Shown in pieces: positions 1-5,645 of a stretch of DNA of 5,757 bases (the first letter of the stretch is position 1; each line of letters begins with the position of its first letter). The stretch covers positions 1 through 5,757 of the forward strand of contig JBBRVU010000234.1 of NCBI GenBank assembly GCA_038246575.1, in the 5' to 3' direction. A program made the position numbers and the translations under genes. The DNA comes from JACCUZ01 sp038246575. Lineage in GTDB: Bacteria; Actinomycetota; Actinomycetes; JACCUZ01. The notes beneath the pieces were generated by a model. That model worked only from the letters and a program-made list of their open reading frames with translations, made no database searches and was not told the DNA's origin.

Positions 1-1
1 G

Positions 2-232
2 TCGATGCTCGAGCTCGCGAAGTGGATCGTGCGGCTGACCGGCTCGGACAGCGAGATCGTCTTCGTCCCACGACCCGAGGACGACCCGAGCGTTCGGCGC
101 CCGGACATCACGCTGGCCCGCGAGCGGCTCGGCTGGGAGCCGACGGTCGACATCGAGGAGGGACTGCGCCGTACGATCGCGTGGTTCCGCGCACAACCGG
201 GCCCGGCTGGCGTTGCCGGACGTCCAACGTAA
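2..232 (+). CDS. UDP-glucuronate decarboxylase-type NAD-dependent epimerase/dehydratase, C-terminal end (5' truncated by window edge)
   Basis: Only the last 76 residues or so are present; the frame is open from base 2, so the gene starts outside the window, and it stops at TAA 230-232. The C-terminus reads like the tail of extended short-chain dehydrogenases of the UDP-glucuronic acid decarboxylase (UXS) group. The visible features are an ELAKWIVRLTGS helix, the segment PEDDPSVRRPDITLARERLGWEP, split here as PEDDPSVRRPDI then TLARERLGWEP, and an EGLRRTIAWFR helix. Known family members act in the cytoplasm on UDP-glucuronate, giving UDP-xylose or a 4-keto intermediate for cell-surface polysaccharide or glycoside synthesis. 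The Rossmann domain and the catalytic Tyr-x-x-x-Lys lie off the window, so another sugar-nucleotide epimerase/dehydratase of the same superfamily is possible. The ATG at 5-7 is internal and is not the start. Confidence 0.85.
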   Translation, partial: SMLELAKWIVRLTGSDSEIVFVPRPEDDPSVRRPDITLARERLGWEPTVDIEEGLRRTIAWFRAQPGPAGVAGRPT

Positions 233-251
233 CTGACAGACACTCGCAGTC

Positions 252-480
252 GTGGATCCGTTGGGCATCCGCCAGGTGAGCCGTCGCCGGCTGCGGGTGT
301 GGCGCCGCGACGACGGCGGCCTGGCGGCGGTGATCACCGAATGCGGCCCGGGTACGTCGGTGAGCAACATGGCGGAGCCTGCGCACGCGTCCGTGGTCGA
401 GGAGTCATCCGGGGGAGCGGGTGAGGCTGGTGGAGCACTACCAGCCCGAGCCCGGCCAGCGGGAACGTCTTCGACGAGAC
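252..480 (+). pseudogene. Possible decayed small hypothetical gene
   Basis: From about 252 to 410 one frame gives a protein-like stretch containing RLRVWRRDDGGLAAVIT and, shortly after, SVSNMAEPAHASVVEE, with strongly G/C third positions. Beyond that the same frame turns into low-complexity sequence. The adjacent frame from 421 resumes a protein-like pattern (VRLVEHYQPEPGQRERL). The join looks like a frameshift or small indel near 405-421. It vaguely recalls small actinobacterial hypothetical proteins with a charged RVW-start and a VEHY segment, but I cannot name a family. No start codon has a ribosome binding site. It could also be chance openness in GC-rich DNA. Confidence 0.25.
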
Positions 481-865
481 TCCGGGCGCGCCGCGCGGAG
501 CTGCCAGGCGCGCAGCGCCTGGACACCCGCCCGAATGGGGCGGTCGGCGGCACGGTCCTCAGCGGCGGCAGAGGCCTCAAGCTCGCCGTGCGCGCGCTGC
601 ACGGTCTGCCGATCGACAGCGAGTACGTGCTGAAGCCGCCGTCCATCACCCGACGCGGCCGAGCCGCCGTCCCCGCCGCCGCTGACCCCCCCGGTCGGGT
701 CGTCCCCCGACACGCTTCGGACAGTTGTCCTGGGCCTGCACGGGGCTGCAGGAAAAGTCTCGCCAACCGCTCTTACCTGCCGGACTCGTGAGTCAGTAGG
801 TTGACGCCGACGGCGCACGCGGGCCCGGGGGCAACTCCGGCCGGCGGAGAGCGCAGTCAGGCCTC

Positions 866-873
866 GGAGAGGG
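866..873 (+). promoter_or_regulatory. Ribosome binding site of the P1 peptidase
   Basis: The purine run GGAGAGGG ends seven bases before ATG 881. This supports ATG 881 as the start rather than the internal in-frame ATG at 950, which has no comparable purine run upstream but would still keep the twin-arginine motif. Confidence 0.6.
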
Positions 874-880
874 TGGTCCT

Positions 881-2215
881 ATGTCCGATGCAGAGCAGGG
901 CGTGTCCGCCGCCGGCGGTGCTCCCAGCCGTCGAGAATCAACAGGCACTATGCCCCGACGCAGGCTCCTGCAGTACTCGGCCGCTGCCGCCCTGGCTGGC
1001 AGTGGCATCCTGGGTGCGGCGACTCCGGCCGATGCTGCCGTCTCGGCGGCACCATCGTCGCTCCCGCCGGACATCGTGCGCCGGATCAGGAGAGGCGAGC
1101 GGTTCCGGCTGCGCGAGCTGGGGATCATCATCGGCACGCTGCCGACTGGAAGATGCAACGCGATCACCGATGTCCCCGGCGTGCAGGTGGGCTACACGAC
1201 GATCATCCACGACTACCCGGGCATCGCGCGCACGGGGGTGACCATCATCAAGCCGCGCAGCGAGCCGATGCAGAACAACTGGTGCCACGCGGGATGGTTC
1301 TCGCACAACGGGAACGGCGAGATGACCGGCACCCACTGGCTCGACGAGACCGGCCTGCTCACCTCGGTCATCGGCCTGACGACCACCAGCCAGGTCGGCA
1401 TCGTCCGCGACACCATCGTCAAGATCGGGCTCGAGACGCTGCCCGACCTGGAGTTCCTGCTGCCGGTTGTCGCGGAAACCTACGACGGCAGCCTCAACGA
1501 CCTCAACGGCTGGTGGATCAAGGAACACCACGTGCGGCGCGCCTACGCCCGGGCCAAGGGCGGGCCGGTCAGGGAGGGCAACGTCGGCGGCGGCACCGGC
1601 ATGCACTACTTCGACTTCAAGGGCGGCAGCGGCACGTCATCGCGGATCGTGAACTACGACGGCGTCGATTACACCGTGGGCGTGTTCGTGCAGACCAACT
1701 ACGGCAGCCGGCAGCGCCAGTACTATCGGGTTAATGGCGCGCCGGTGGGCAAGGAGATCACCTACGACGAGGTTCCCCGCTCCGGCCCGCCAGCCGGGGG
1801 CGGGGCCGCGAGGCTAGTGCCGGAGCACCATTCGTGCATCGCGGTGATCGCGACCGACGCGCCGTTCATCGGCTCGCAGTGCAAGCGGCTGGCCATGCGG
1901 GCCGGCATCGGGCTCGGCGCCACCGGTGGCATCGCCGACAACAACTCCGGCGACATGTACGTCGCGTTCTCCACCGGCAACGACGTGCGTCAGGACGTGG
2001 ACGTGGACTTGTACCGGACCAAGTCGATCCCGGATGCAGCCACCACCGCGTTCATGCATGCCGTATCTGAGGCCTTCCAGGAGGCCGCCCACAACTCCGC
2101 GACGATGGCCCGGACGATGGCCGGCTTCGCCACCACCAACCACGAGATCCCGCTCGACCGCCTAGTCGAGATCGTCAAGGAGCACGGCCTCTACGGCCCA
2201 GGCTTCTCCGGCTAG
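881..2215 (+). CDS. P1 family (S58, DmpA/BapA-like) peptidase with twin-arginine signal
   Basis: The product has 444 residues, against about 375 for DmpA; the extra length is mostly the N-terminus. S58 enzymes are N-terminal-nucleophile aminopeptidases/amidases that self-cleave into two chains and release N-terminal D-, L- or beta-amino acids from amides and peptides. Residues 24-53 form a likely Tat signal: MPRRRLLQ, a hydrophobic Ala-rich core, then an ADA-A cleavage site near 52, implying export. Family marks are NAITDVPGVQVGY (93-105), AETYDGSLNDLNG (198-210), EGNVGGGTGM (232-241), VQTNYGSR with Asn273, and HSCIAVIATDAPF (317-329), in which Ser318 is the expected nucleophile. NSGD (355-358) places Ser356 and Asp358 at the spacing I recall for the DmpA Ser288/Glu290 pair. 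The residue before the nucleophile is His317, whereas Gly or Asn is usual in the studied enzymes. The gene stands alone, convergent with the minus-strand operon. Family is secure; substrate is unknown. Confidence 0.9.
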   Translation: MSDAEQGVSAAGGAPSRRESTGTMPRRRLLQYSAAAALAGSGILGAATPADAAVSAAPSSLPPDIVRRIRRGERFRLRELGIIIGTLPTGRCNAITDVPGVQVGYTTIIHDYPGIARTGVTIIKPRSEPMQNNWCHAGWFSHNGNGEMTGTHWLDETGLLTSVIGLTTTSQVGIVRDTIVKIGLETLPDLEFLLPVVAETYDGSLNDLNGWWIKEHHVRRAYARAKGGPVREGNVGGGTGMHYFDFKGGSGTSSRIVNYDGVDYTVGVFVQTNYGSRQRQYYRVNGAPVGKEITYDEVPRSGPPAGGGAARLVPEHHSCIAVIATDAPFIGSQCKRLAMRAGIGLGATGGIADNNSGDMYVAFSTGNDVRQDVDVDLYRTKSIPDAATTAFMHAVSEAFQEAAHNSATMARTMAGFATTNHEIPLDRLVEIVKEHGLYGPGFSG

Positions 2216-2251
2216 CTCAACCGCGGGGACGCCGCGCGCCATCGGTGGCTG

Positions 2252-2277
2252 CACGGGTGGGGTCGCCCTGCCCCGTG
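2252..2277 (+). terminator. Terminator-like hairpin after the P1 peptidase gene
   Basis: CACGGG (2252-2257) pairs with CCCGTG (2272-2277), and an inner GGG (2260-2262) pairs with CCC (2266-2268) around a TCG loop, leaving a small internal bulge. It begins 37 bases after the stop codon. No T-run follows, which is common for hairpins in GC-rich actinobacteria. GC-rich DNA forms such stems by chance, so this is tentative. Confidence 0.4.
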
Positions 2278-2322
2278 GCCTCGCTGGGCGTGACGCGCAG
2301 GACGCGCCGACCGCCGCGCTGA

Positions 2323-2618
2323 TTTCCCATTGCGTGTTTTCTCTCTCTCTCGCGATTCGGCGAGGCCGCCCGTCTCGGCCGAACCCTGCGCTCCTGGCGG
2401 ACCGGGCTGCTGGCCTACTTCGACACCGACGGCGTCAGCAACGGGCCCACCGGGGCGATGAATCTGCTCGTGGAGAAGCTCCGCCGAGCGGCCATGGTCT
2501 CTTTCCGCAACTTCGCCAACTGCCGGATCCGCCTCCTACTGCACTGCACTGCGGCGTCGACTGCCACACTCCCTCAACATCACGGATCCGAAGCCGCCGT
2601 CGACGGTTAGTGGCGTAG
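2323..2618 (+). pseudogene. ISL3-family transposase, C-terminal relic
   Basis: No start and no N-terminal or DDE core is present; only the last 85 residues or so are recognisable. Frame 1 from 2356 reads FGEAARLGRTLRSW, then LLAYFDTDGVSNGPTGAMNL and KLRR, the signature end of ISL3-family transposases. The expected RxGHGFRNF is split: GHG lies in the other frame (2490-2498), and FRNFANCRIRLLLHC returns to the first (2503 on). Three tandem ACTGC copies (2538-2552) then shift the frame again. The proper tail (LHCGVDCHTP, then RIRSRRRRLVA) runs to TAG 2616-2618. The family SNGPTE motif has Gly (GGG 2452-2454) in place of the Glu that completes the DDE triad. Bases just downstream (2614-2622, ending AGAGCC) could be the terminal inverted repeat. 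The gene is certainly inactive. The preceding in-frame TGA is at 2320. Confidence 0.8.
2538..2552 (+). repeat. Three tandem ACTGC copies in the transposase relic
   Basis: ACTGC occurs three times back to back. It sits on the codons for the LLLHCG segment of the ISL3 transposase and moves the reading from the FRNF frame to the frame that carries the normal C-terminus. A slippage-type duplication is the simplest explanation. Confidence 0.7.
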
Positions 2619-2646
2619 AGCCATAAACGATGAGCGAACCGCAGCC

Positions 2647-3024
2647 CTAACGATGCCCTCGTGGCTTCCTGGATGCCCCTCGGTCGACGACGGTCGGCGT
2701 GGTGACGACGTAGAACAGGAATGCGGTGCGGCCGGCGGGCGAGCGCTCTGGCGGTATCGGGTGGGCGGCGAACCACGCTAGGTATTGTTGGTAGGCGGCT
2801 TCGTCGGCGAAGTGCATCTCGGCGATACGGTAGAGGGTGAGGTCGTCGGGGATGGGCGTTCCTCCGGTCGCGTAGGGCACCTCGCGCTCTACCTTGTTGA
2901 AGACGAGCCGGTCCACGTACGGGTTTGCCAAGATGTCCGGGGCGTGCACGTCGAACAGCCAACGCTCATAATCCGCCTCGGTCATGCCGGGAGCGATCTG
3001 GTATCCGAGGATCGTTTTTATCAT
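2647..3024 (-). CDS. EthD-domain (dimeric alpha/beta-barrel) protein
   Basis: The product has 125 residues, a usual length for EthD-like or other dimeric ferredoxin-fold proteins. The N-terminus has a beta strand IKTILGYQIAPGM, then an amphipathic helix with YERWLFDVHAP (19-29), in which Trp22 and His27 sit in the typical EthD W-x(4)-H-x-P pattern. A second half with YRIAEMHFADEAAYQQYLAWF follows. EthD proteins are small cytoplasmic partners or enzymes in catabolic and polyketide clusters; some have proposed roles in ring tailoring or decarboxylation, while EthD itself is needed for ether degradation by an unknown mechanism. It is the last gene of the four-gene operon. Its ATG (3024-3022) overlaps the TGA of the upstream gene by four bases, and AGGGAGA (3035-3029) is a good ribosome binding site with 4-base spacing. 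The Arg-rich C-terminal tail (ASRKPRGHR) is not domain-like. The stop lies about 25 bases from the ISL3 relic, so the tail may have been altered by that insertion. Confidence 0.8.
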   Translation of the reverse strand: MIKTILGYQIAPGMTEADYERWLFDVHAPDILANPYVDRLVFNKVEREVPYATGGTPIPDDLTLYRIAEMHFADEAAYQQYLAWFAAHPIPPERSPAGRTAFLFYVVTTPTVVDRGASRKPRGHR

Positions 3025-3551
3025 GCGGTCTCCCTGCAGTTCCAGGTGTAGGACTGGGGGCCGTCACCGAAGCCTTCGACGCGGACTCGTACGGGGTGGA
3101 CGTGGATGCCGGCGAGCTCGGCTCGGGCATTGTCCGGGCTGCGCCGCGGCGCCTTCAAGAAGCCCTTGCCTCGTTGTCGGGCGGTGAGGTGCTGGTAGCA
3201 CTCGACCGTGCGTTCCCCGTCCAGGAGTTCCGCGATCCCCCGGAGGAACACCGCTCTCGGGATGAGCTGGCCGAAGTCGAAGACGGGGGGGTGATCGTTC
3301 CTCGCGGCCGCGGCTGGTGCGCCTACCCACACCAGCTCGAGCCGTGGGTTTGCTCGCAGCTGCTCGAGGCGGCGGTGACTGCGGCGTTGGACGAGGTCCA
3401 CGGACCAGTCGTCGTTGATCGGTGCCCCGATGGTGCGCCCGACCGGGAAGCCCGCGTGATTCACCGTGATCAACTGTGCGAAGCCCGCCTCCTCGCGCAG
3501 GAAGCGCATCGCCTCTTCCCTCACCCGCTCGAGCGGCATGTCGACTATCAC
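3021..3551 (-). CDS. Pyridoxamine 5'-phosphate oxidase-like FMN split-barrel protein
   Basis: Starting at GTG 3551 the product has 176 residues. The visible split-barrel pattern is a leading helix (PLERVREEAMRFLREE, 6-21), then strand AQLITVN, GFPVGRTIGAPINDDWSVDL (34-53) and SHRRLEQLRANPRLELVWVG (58-77). This is the FMN/PNPOx arrangement in which a G-x-P-x-x-R-x-x-G-x-x strand and a K/R-x-x-Q-L-R-x-N-P helix shape the flavin site. Such proteins bind FMN, F420 or haem and reduce or oxidise small substrates; they are not necessarily pyridoxal enzymes. GTG (3551-3549) overlaps the TGA of the upstream FAD gene by four bases, so I prefer it to ATG 3539; neither has a strong Shine-Dalgarno, which fits coupled translation. 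The stop overlaps the EthD start by four bases. The same frame stays open upstream to 4151, but that extension lies inside the FAD gene and is spurious. Cofactor and substrate are unknown. Confidence 0.8.
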   Translation of the reverse strand: MIVDMPLERVREEAMRFLREEAGFAQLITVNHAGFPVGRTIGAPINDDWSVDLVQRRSHRRLEQLRANPRLELVWVGAPAAAARNDHPPVFDFGQLIPRAVFLRGIAELLDGERTVECYQHLTARQRGKGFLKAPRRSPDNARAELAGIHVHPVRVRVEGFGDGPQSYTWNCRETA

Positions 3552-4924
3552 GTCTGCACGCGCCCCGCGCCTGCGACGTCTTCCGCGGCGAGGAACGCCA
3601 GCCCGAGCGCTGGGAGGAGTCCGTTGCCGGCCAGGTAGCCGCTGGCGCCGTGGCCGGAGATGCCCATGGCGGCACCACCTGATGCGTAGAGCCCGGGTAT
3701 CCGCGTCTCGTCGGGGCGGAGCACCGCACCGACGCCGTCTACCCGCAGGCCGCCTTGCGTGTGGAACAGGGCCGGTGCGACGCGCACCGCCGCGTACGGT
3801 GGTTCGAGGACCTGTTCCCAGTGCGTGCGGCCGAACGGGTCGCGCGCCTGCCCTCGCGCGATCGTGGCGACGGTTCGCATCGTGGCGGCGAGTCGTCCGG
3901 CGTCGACGTCGACGGCGCTGGCCAGACCGGCGGCGTCGTCCGCCCATGACAAGGCATCTGAATCGACGGTGTCGCGGAAGTCGTCGAAGGCGAGGCAGGC
4001 GTCGTGGATGCGTTGGTCGAGCACGATGTGCGCGTGGGACCCGGGCTGCTTGAGCACTGCCCGGGCGTATTCGGAGTAGCCCACCGTCTCGTCCCCGAAT
4101 CGTTCGCCGTGGTCGTTCACGAGGAAGCCGCCGTGCATCACCGTTGCCCATCCGACGAGCGTCGACGCGGGGACCGCGAGTGCGGCGTGTCCCTGGTAGG
4201 CGTCGAGAAACGCGGTGTCCGCGCCGAGCCGCTCCCCGATCCGGAGGGCATCACCGGTGGAGTCCGCGCTGCCGTGGTAGACCGCTCCTGCGATCTCGGG
4301 GATGTGGCGGCGGACGAGTTCGGCGTTTGCGGCGAAACCGTTCGTCGCCAGCAGGACCGCGCGGGTTCCGATCGTCTCCTTGCCGCCGTCGGGGTAGGTC
4401 ACCGTGACGTGGTCCACGCCGGAGCCGTCCGTTCTCACGTCGGCGAGCCGGGCCGGCGCGATGACGTCGATGCGCTGGTGTGTACGGACGGCTCGCAGCA
4501 GGCCGGCGAGCAGGTTGCGCCCGGACCTGCCCTCGACTGTGTGGCACCGCAACCGGCTGTGCCCCGGGTAGGCGAAGTCGGTCACCAGGCTGATCGGCAG
4601 GCCCACTGCATCGGCCAGCCAGGTGACCAGCCGGTTGCTGACATCGGCGAGCGCTCGCGCGAGTACCGGATCGGCTTCTTCTGCCGTCTTGCGCATGATG
4701 TCCTCGACGAACACCTCGGCCGAGTCGTCGATGCCGGCCTCCTTCTGCCACCGTGTGCCGGCGCCGGGCACCATCGCCGTCGACATCGCCGTGTTGTTGC
4801 CGCGCGCGAAGTGCTCACTCGCCTCGATCACGAGGACGTTGCGTCCCAGTTCGGCGGCCCGCAGCGCGCCGGCGAGGCCTCCGCCGGCCCCGGCTACAAC
4901 GAGGTCGACCTCGGCCTCGCTCAC
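3548..4924 (-). CDS. FAD-dependent dehydrogenase/reductase of the fumarate reductase/3-ketosteroid-delta1-dehydrogenase superfamily (FAD_binding_2)
   Basis: The product has 458 residues from GTG 4924. The N-terminal dinucleotide fold is clear: VDLVVAGAGGGLAGALRAAE (6-25), then VLVIEA with Glu34, which binds the ADP ribose. A substrate-side segment carries GGFLVNDHGERFGDE, and the C-terminal FAD cap is HTQGGLRVDGVGAVL, then IPGLYASGGAAMGISGHGAS and GYLAGNGLLPALGLAF. Family members reduce or desaturate C-C bonds next to carboxylate or keto groups (fumarate, tricarballylate, steroids). No signal peptide is seen, so it is cytoplasmic. The start overlaps the racemase stop by four bases (GTGA), with GGTGA at 4936-4932 as a modest ribosome binding site. 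The stop overlaps the PNPOx-like gene in the same way. An open extension of this frame to 5326 lies inside the racemase gene and is rejected. The exact substrate cannot be assigned. Confidence 0.87.
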   Translation of the reverse strand: MSEAEVDLVVAGAGGGLAGALRAAELGRNVLVIEASEHFARGNNTAMSTAMVPGAGTRWQKEAGIDDSAEVFVEDIMRKTAEEADPVLARALADVSNRLVTWLADAVGLPISLVTDFAYPGHSRLRCHTVEGRSGRNLLAGLLRAVRTHQRIDVIAPARLADVRTDGSGVDHVTVTYPDGGKETIGTRAVLLATNGFAANAELVRRHIPEIAGAVYHGSADSTGDALRIGERLGADTAFLDAYQGHAALAVPASTLVGWATVMHGGFLVNDHGERFGDETVGYSEYARAVLKQPGSHAHIVLDQRIHDACLAFDDFRDTVDSDALSWADDAAGLASAVDVDAGRLAATMRTVATIARGQARDPFGRTHWEQVLEPPYAAVRVAPALFHTQGGLRVDGVGAVLRPDETRIPGLYASGGAAMGISGHGASGYLAGNGLLPALGLAFLAAEDVAGAGRVQT

Positions 4925-5586
4925 GGTGTTGTCACCGCACGTGCTTGCAGGAGCCCGGCTTCGGACGCAACGCCGAGCATCCGCATGCCCTCGGCGGTGG
5001 GGTCGATGACCGTCGGTCCGGATCCCATCGCCCGGACTTCGACCGCGGAGCAGCCGTTGATGATCGTGCCGGCGTCGAGGTCGGCGCAGACATCGAGGAT
5101 CGCCCGCGCCCATGCGTTGTCGTCCGGGATGCTGTCGACGTCGAGCCCGAGTACGCGCACCTGGGTCAAGGAATCTTCGTAGCCGTAGCTGCGGATCCTG
5201 GCGGTGAGTTCGTCCGCTATCGCCGCGTTGCGGGCGACTGCGGAGAAGCGCTGGCCGAGTCCGGTAAGAAGGTGGACGGTGAGCCGCAAGATCCCGACAA
5301 GGGGCACTGGGACTCCTTCGGCCCATCCCACGCCGGGATCGAGGACGCAGTCCGGCAGCACGCAGTCGTACTCGCCCGGGTTGGTCCGTCGCGCCTCGGC
5401 GATGACCAGTTCCTCCGAGCGGCGAACGTCGGCCGGGGTGTTCAGCGCGCGGGGCACGGCCGGATCGTCGGGGAGGTCAAGCAGCGAGACTGTGACCCCC
5501 GGCGTGCTGAGCCGGTCGTAGCGCCGCTGTCGTCGGTCGTGCTCGGCAGCACCGACGTGGATCGGGGTGATCGCTCGGATGCGCAT
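4921..5586 (-). CDS. Asp/Glu/hydantoin racemase family protein
   Basis: The product has 221 residues from ATG 5586. Family marks are MRIRAITPI at the N-terminus, YDCVLPDCVLDPGV (73-86), VPLVGILR (94-101) and GTIINGCSAVEV (173-184). In hydantoin and aspartate/glutamate racemases two cysteines do acid/base chemistry. Cys80, in the C-x-x-D-P-G setting, and Cys179, in NGCS, fit these two positions; Cys75 is an extra one. The family also holds maleate isomerases and arylmalonate decarboxylases, so racemisation is a guess from fold alone. I chose ATG 5586 because GGAGGA (5595-5590) lies three bases before it and the protein then begins at the family's usual first strand. An upstream ATG at 5649 would add 21 residues without family resemblance and overlap the IS3 transposase end. 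It is the first gene of the operon, and its TGA overlaps the FAD gene's GTG by four bases. Confidence 0.82.
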   Translation of the reverse strand: MRIRAITPIHVGAAEHDRRQRRYDRLSTPGVTVSLLDLPDDPAVPRALNTPADVRRSEELVIAEARRTNPGEYDCVLPDCVLDPGVGWAEGVPVPLVGILRLTVHLLTGLGQRFSAVARNAAIADELTARIRSYGYEDSLTQVRVLGLDVDSIPDDNAWARAILDVCADLDAGTIINGCSAVEVRAMGSGPTVIDPTAEGMRMLGVASEAGLLQARAVTTP

Positions 5587-5589
5587 CGG

Positions 5590-5595
5590 TCCTCC
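5590..5595 (-). promoter_or_regulatory. Ribosome binding site of the racemase-family gene
   Basis: GGAGGA on the minus strand is followed by CCG and ATG 5586. The spacing is short, but this is the best Shine-Dalgarno in the operon, and it decides the start against ATG 5649, which lacks one. Confidence 0.6.
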
Positions 5596-5645
5596 GATGA
5601 GGTTTGGGGTGCCGCTCGCTTGCCGGACTGTAGAATTTGCGGTCA

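Larger units (their letters stand above)
233..880. other. 648-base stretch without a convincing intact gene
   Basis: This gap separates the epimerase end from the P1 peptidase. A frame from GTG 252 to TGA 791 (179 codons) stays open, but it has no ribosome binding site and no recognisable fold, and most of it is a low-complexity Arg/Ala/Gly/Pro shadow. Two or three patches do show G/C-rich third positions typical of real genes, in different frames (252-410, 421-480 and 534-650), which suggests decayed coding sequence. No tRNA, no clear sigma-70 promoter and no strong terminator was seen. The short hairpin GACTC-GT-GAGTC at 783-794 is too small to interpret. The last 15 bases hold the Shine-Dalgarno site of the next gene. 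Confidence 0.5.

Noticed and set aside
438..818. 126-codon minus-strand open frame upstream of the peptidase
   Set aside because: Low-complexity Arg/Ala sequence with no start signal and no family pattern.
801..830. TTGACG at 801-806 as a -35 box for the peptidase gene
   Set aside because: The expected -10 position is GGGCCCGGGG; no partner box is present.
2435..2962. 175-codon minus-strand open frame
   Set aside because: Runs across the ISL3 relic and the EthD gene in a different frame; Arg/Pro-rich, no motif.
2925..3638. 237-codon plus-strand open frame
   Set aside because: Antisense to the EthD and PNPOx-like genes; no recognisable domain and no ribosome binding site.
3552..4151. N-terminal 200-codon extension of the PNPOx-like frame
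   Set aside because: Arg-rich shadow inside the FAD gene. The domain begins just after GTG 3551, which also makes the 4-base overlap.
4004..5182. 392-codon open frame on the plus strand
   Set aside because: It lies antisense to the FAD and racemase genes, which have clear family motifs and good starts. Its product shows no fold-like pattern; it is a shadow of GC-rich codon use.
4925..5326. 134-codon upstream extension of the FAD gene frame
   Set aside because: It overlaps the racemase gene in another frame and is Arg/Pro-rich. The dinucleotide fold starts directly after GTG 4924.
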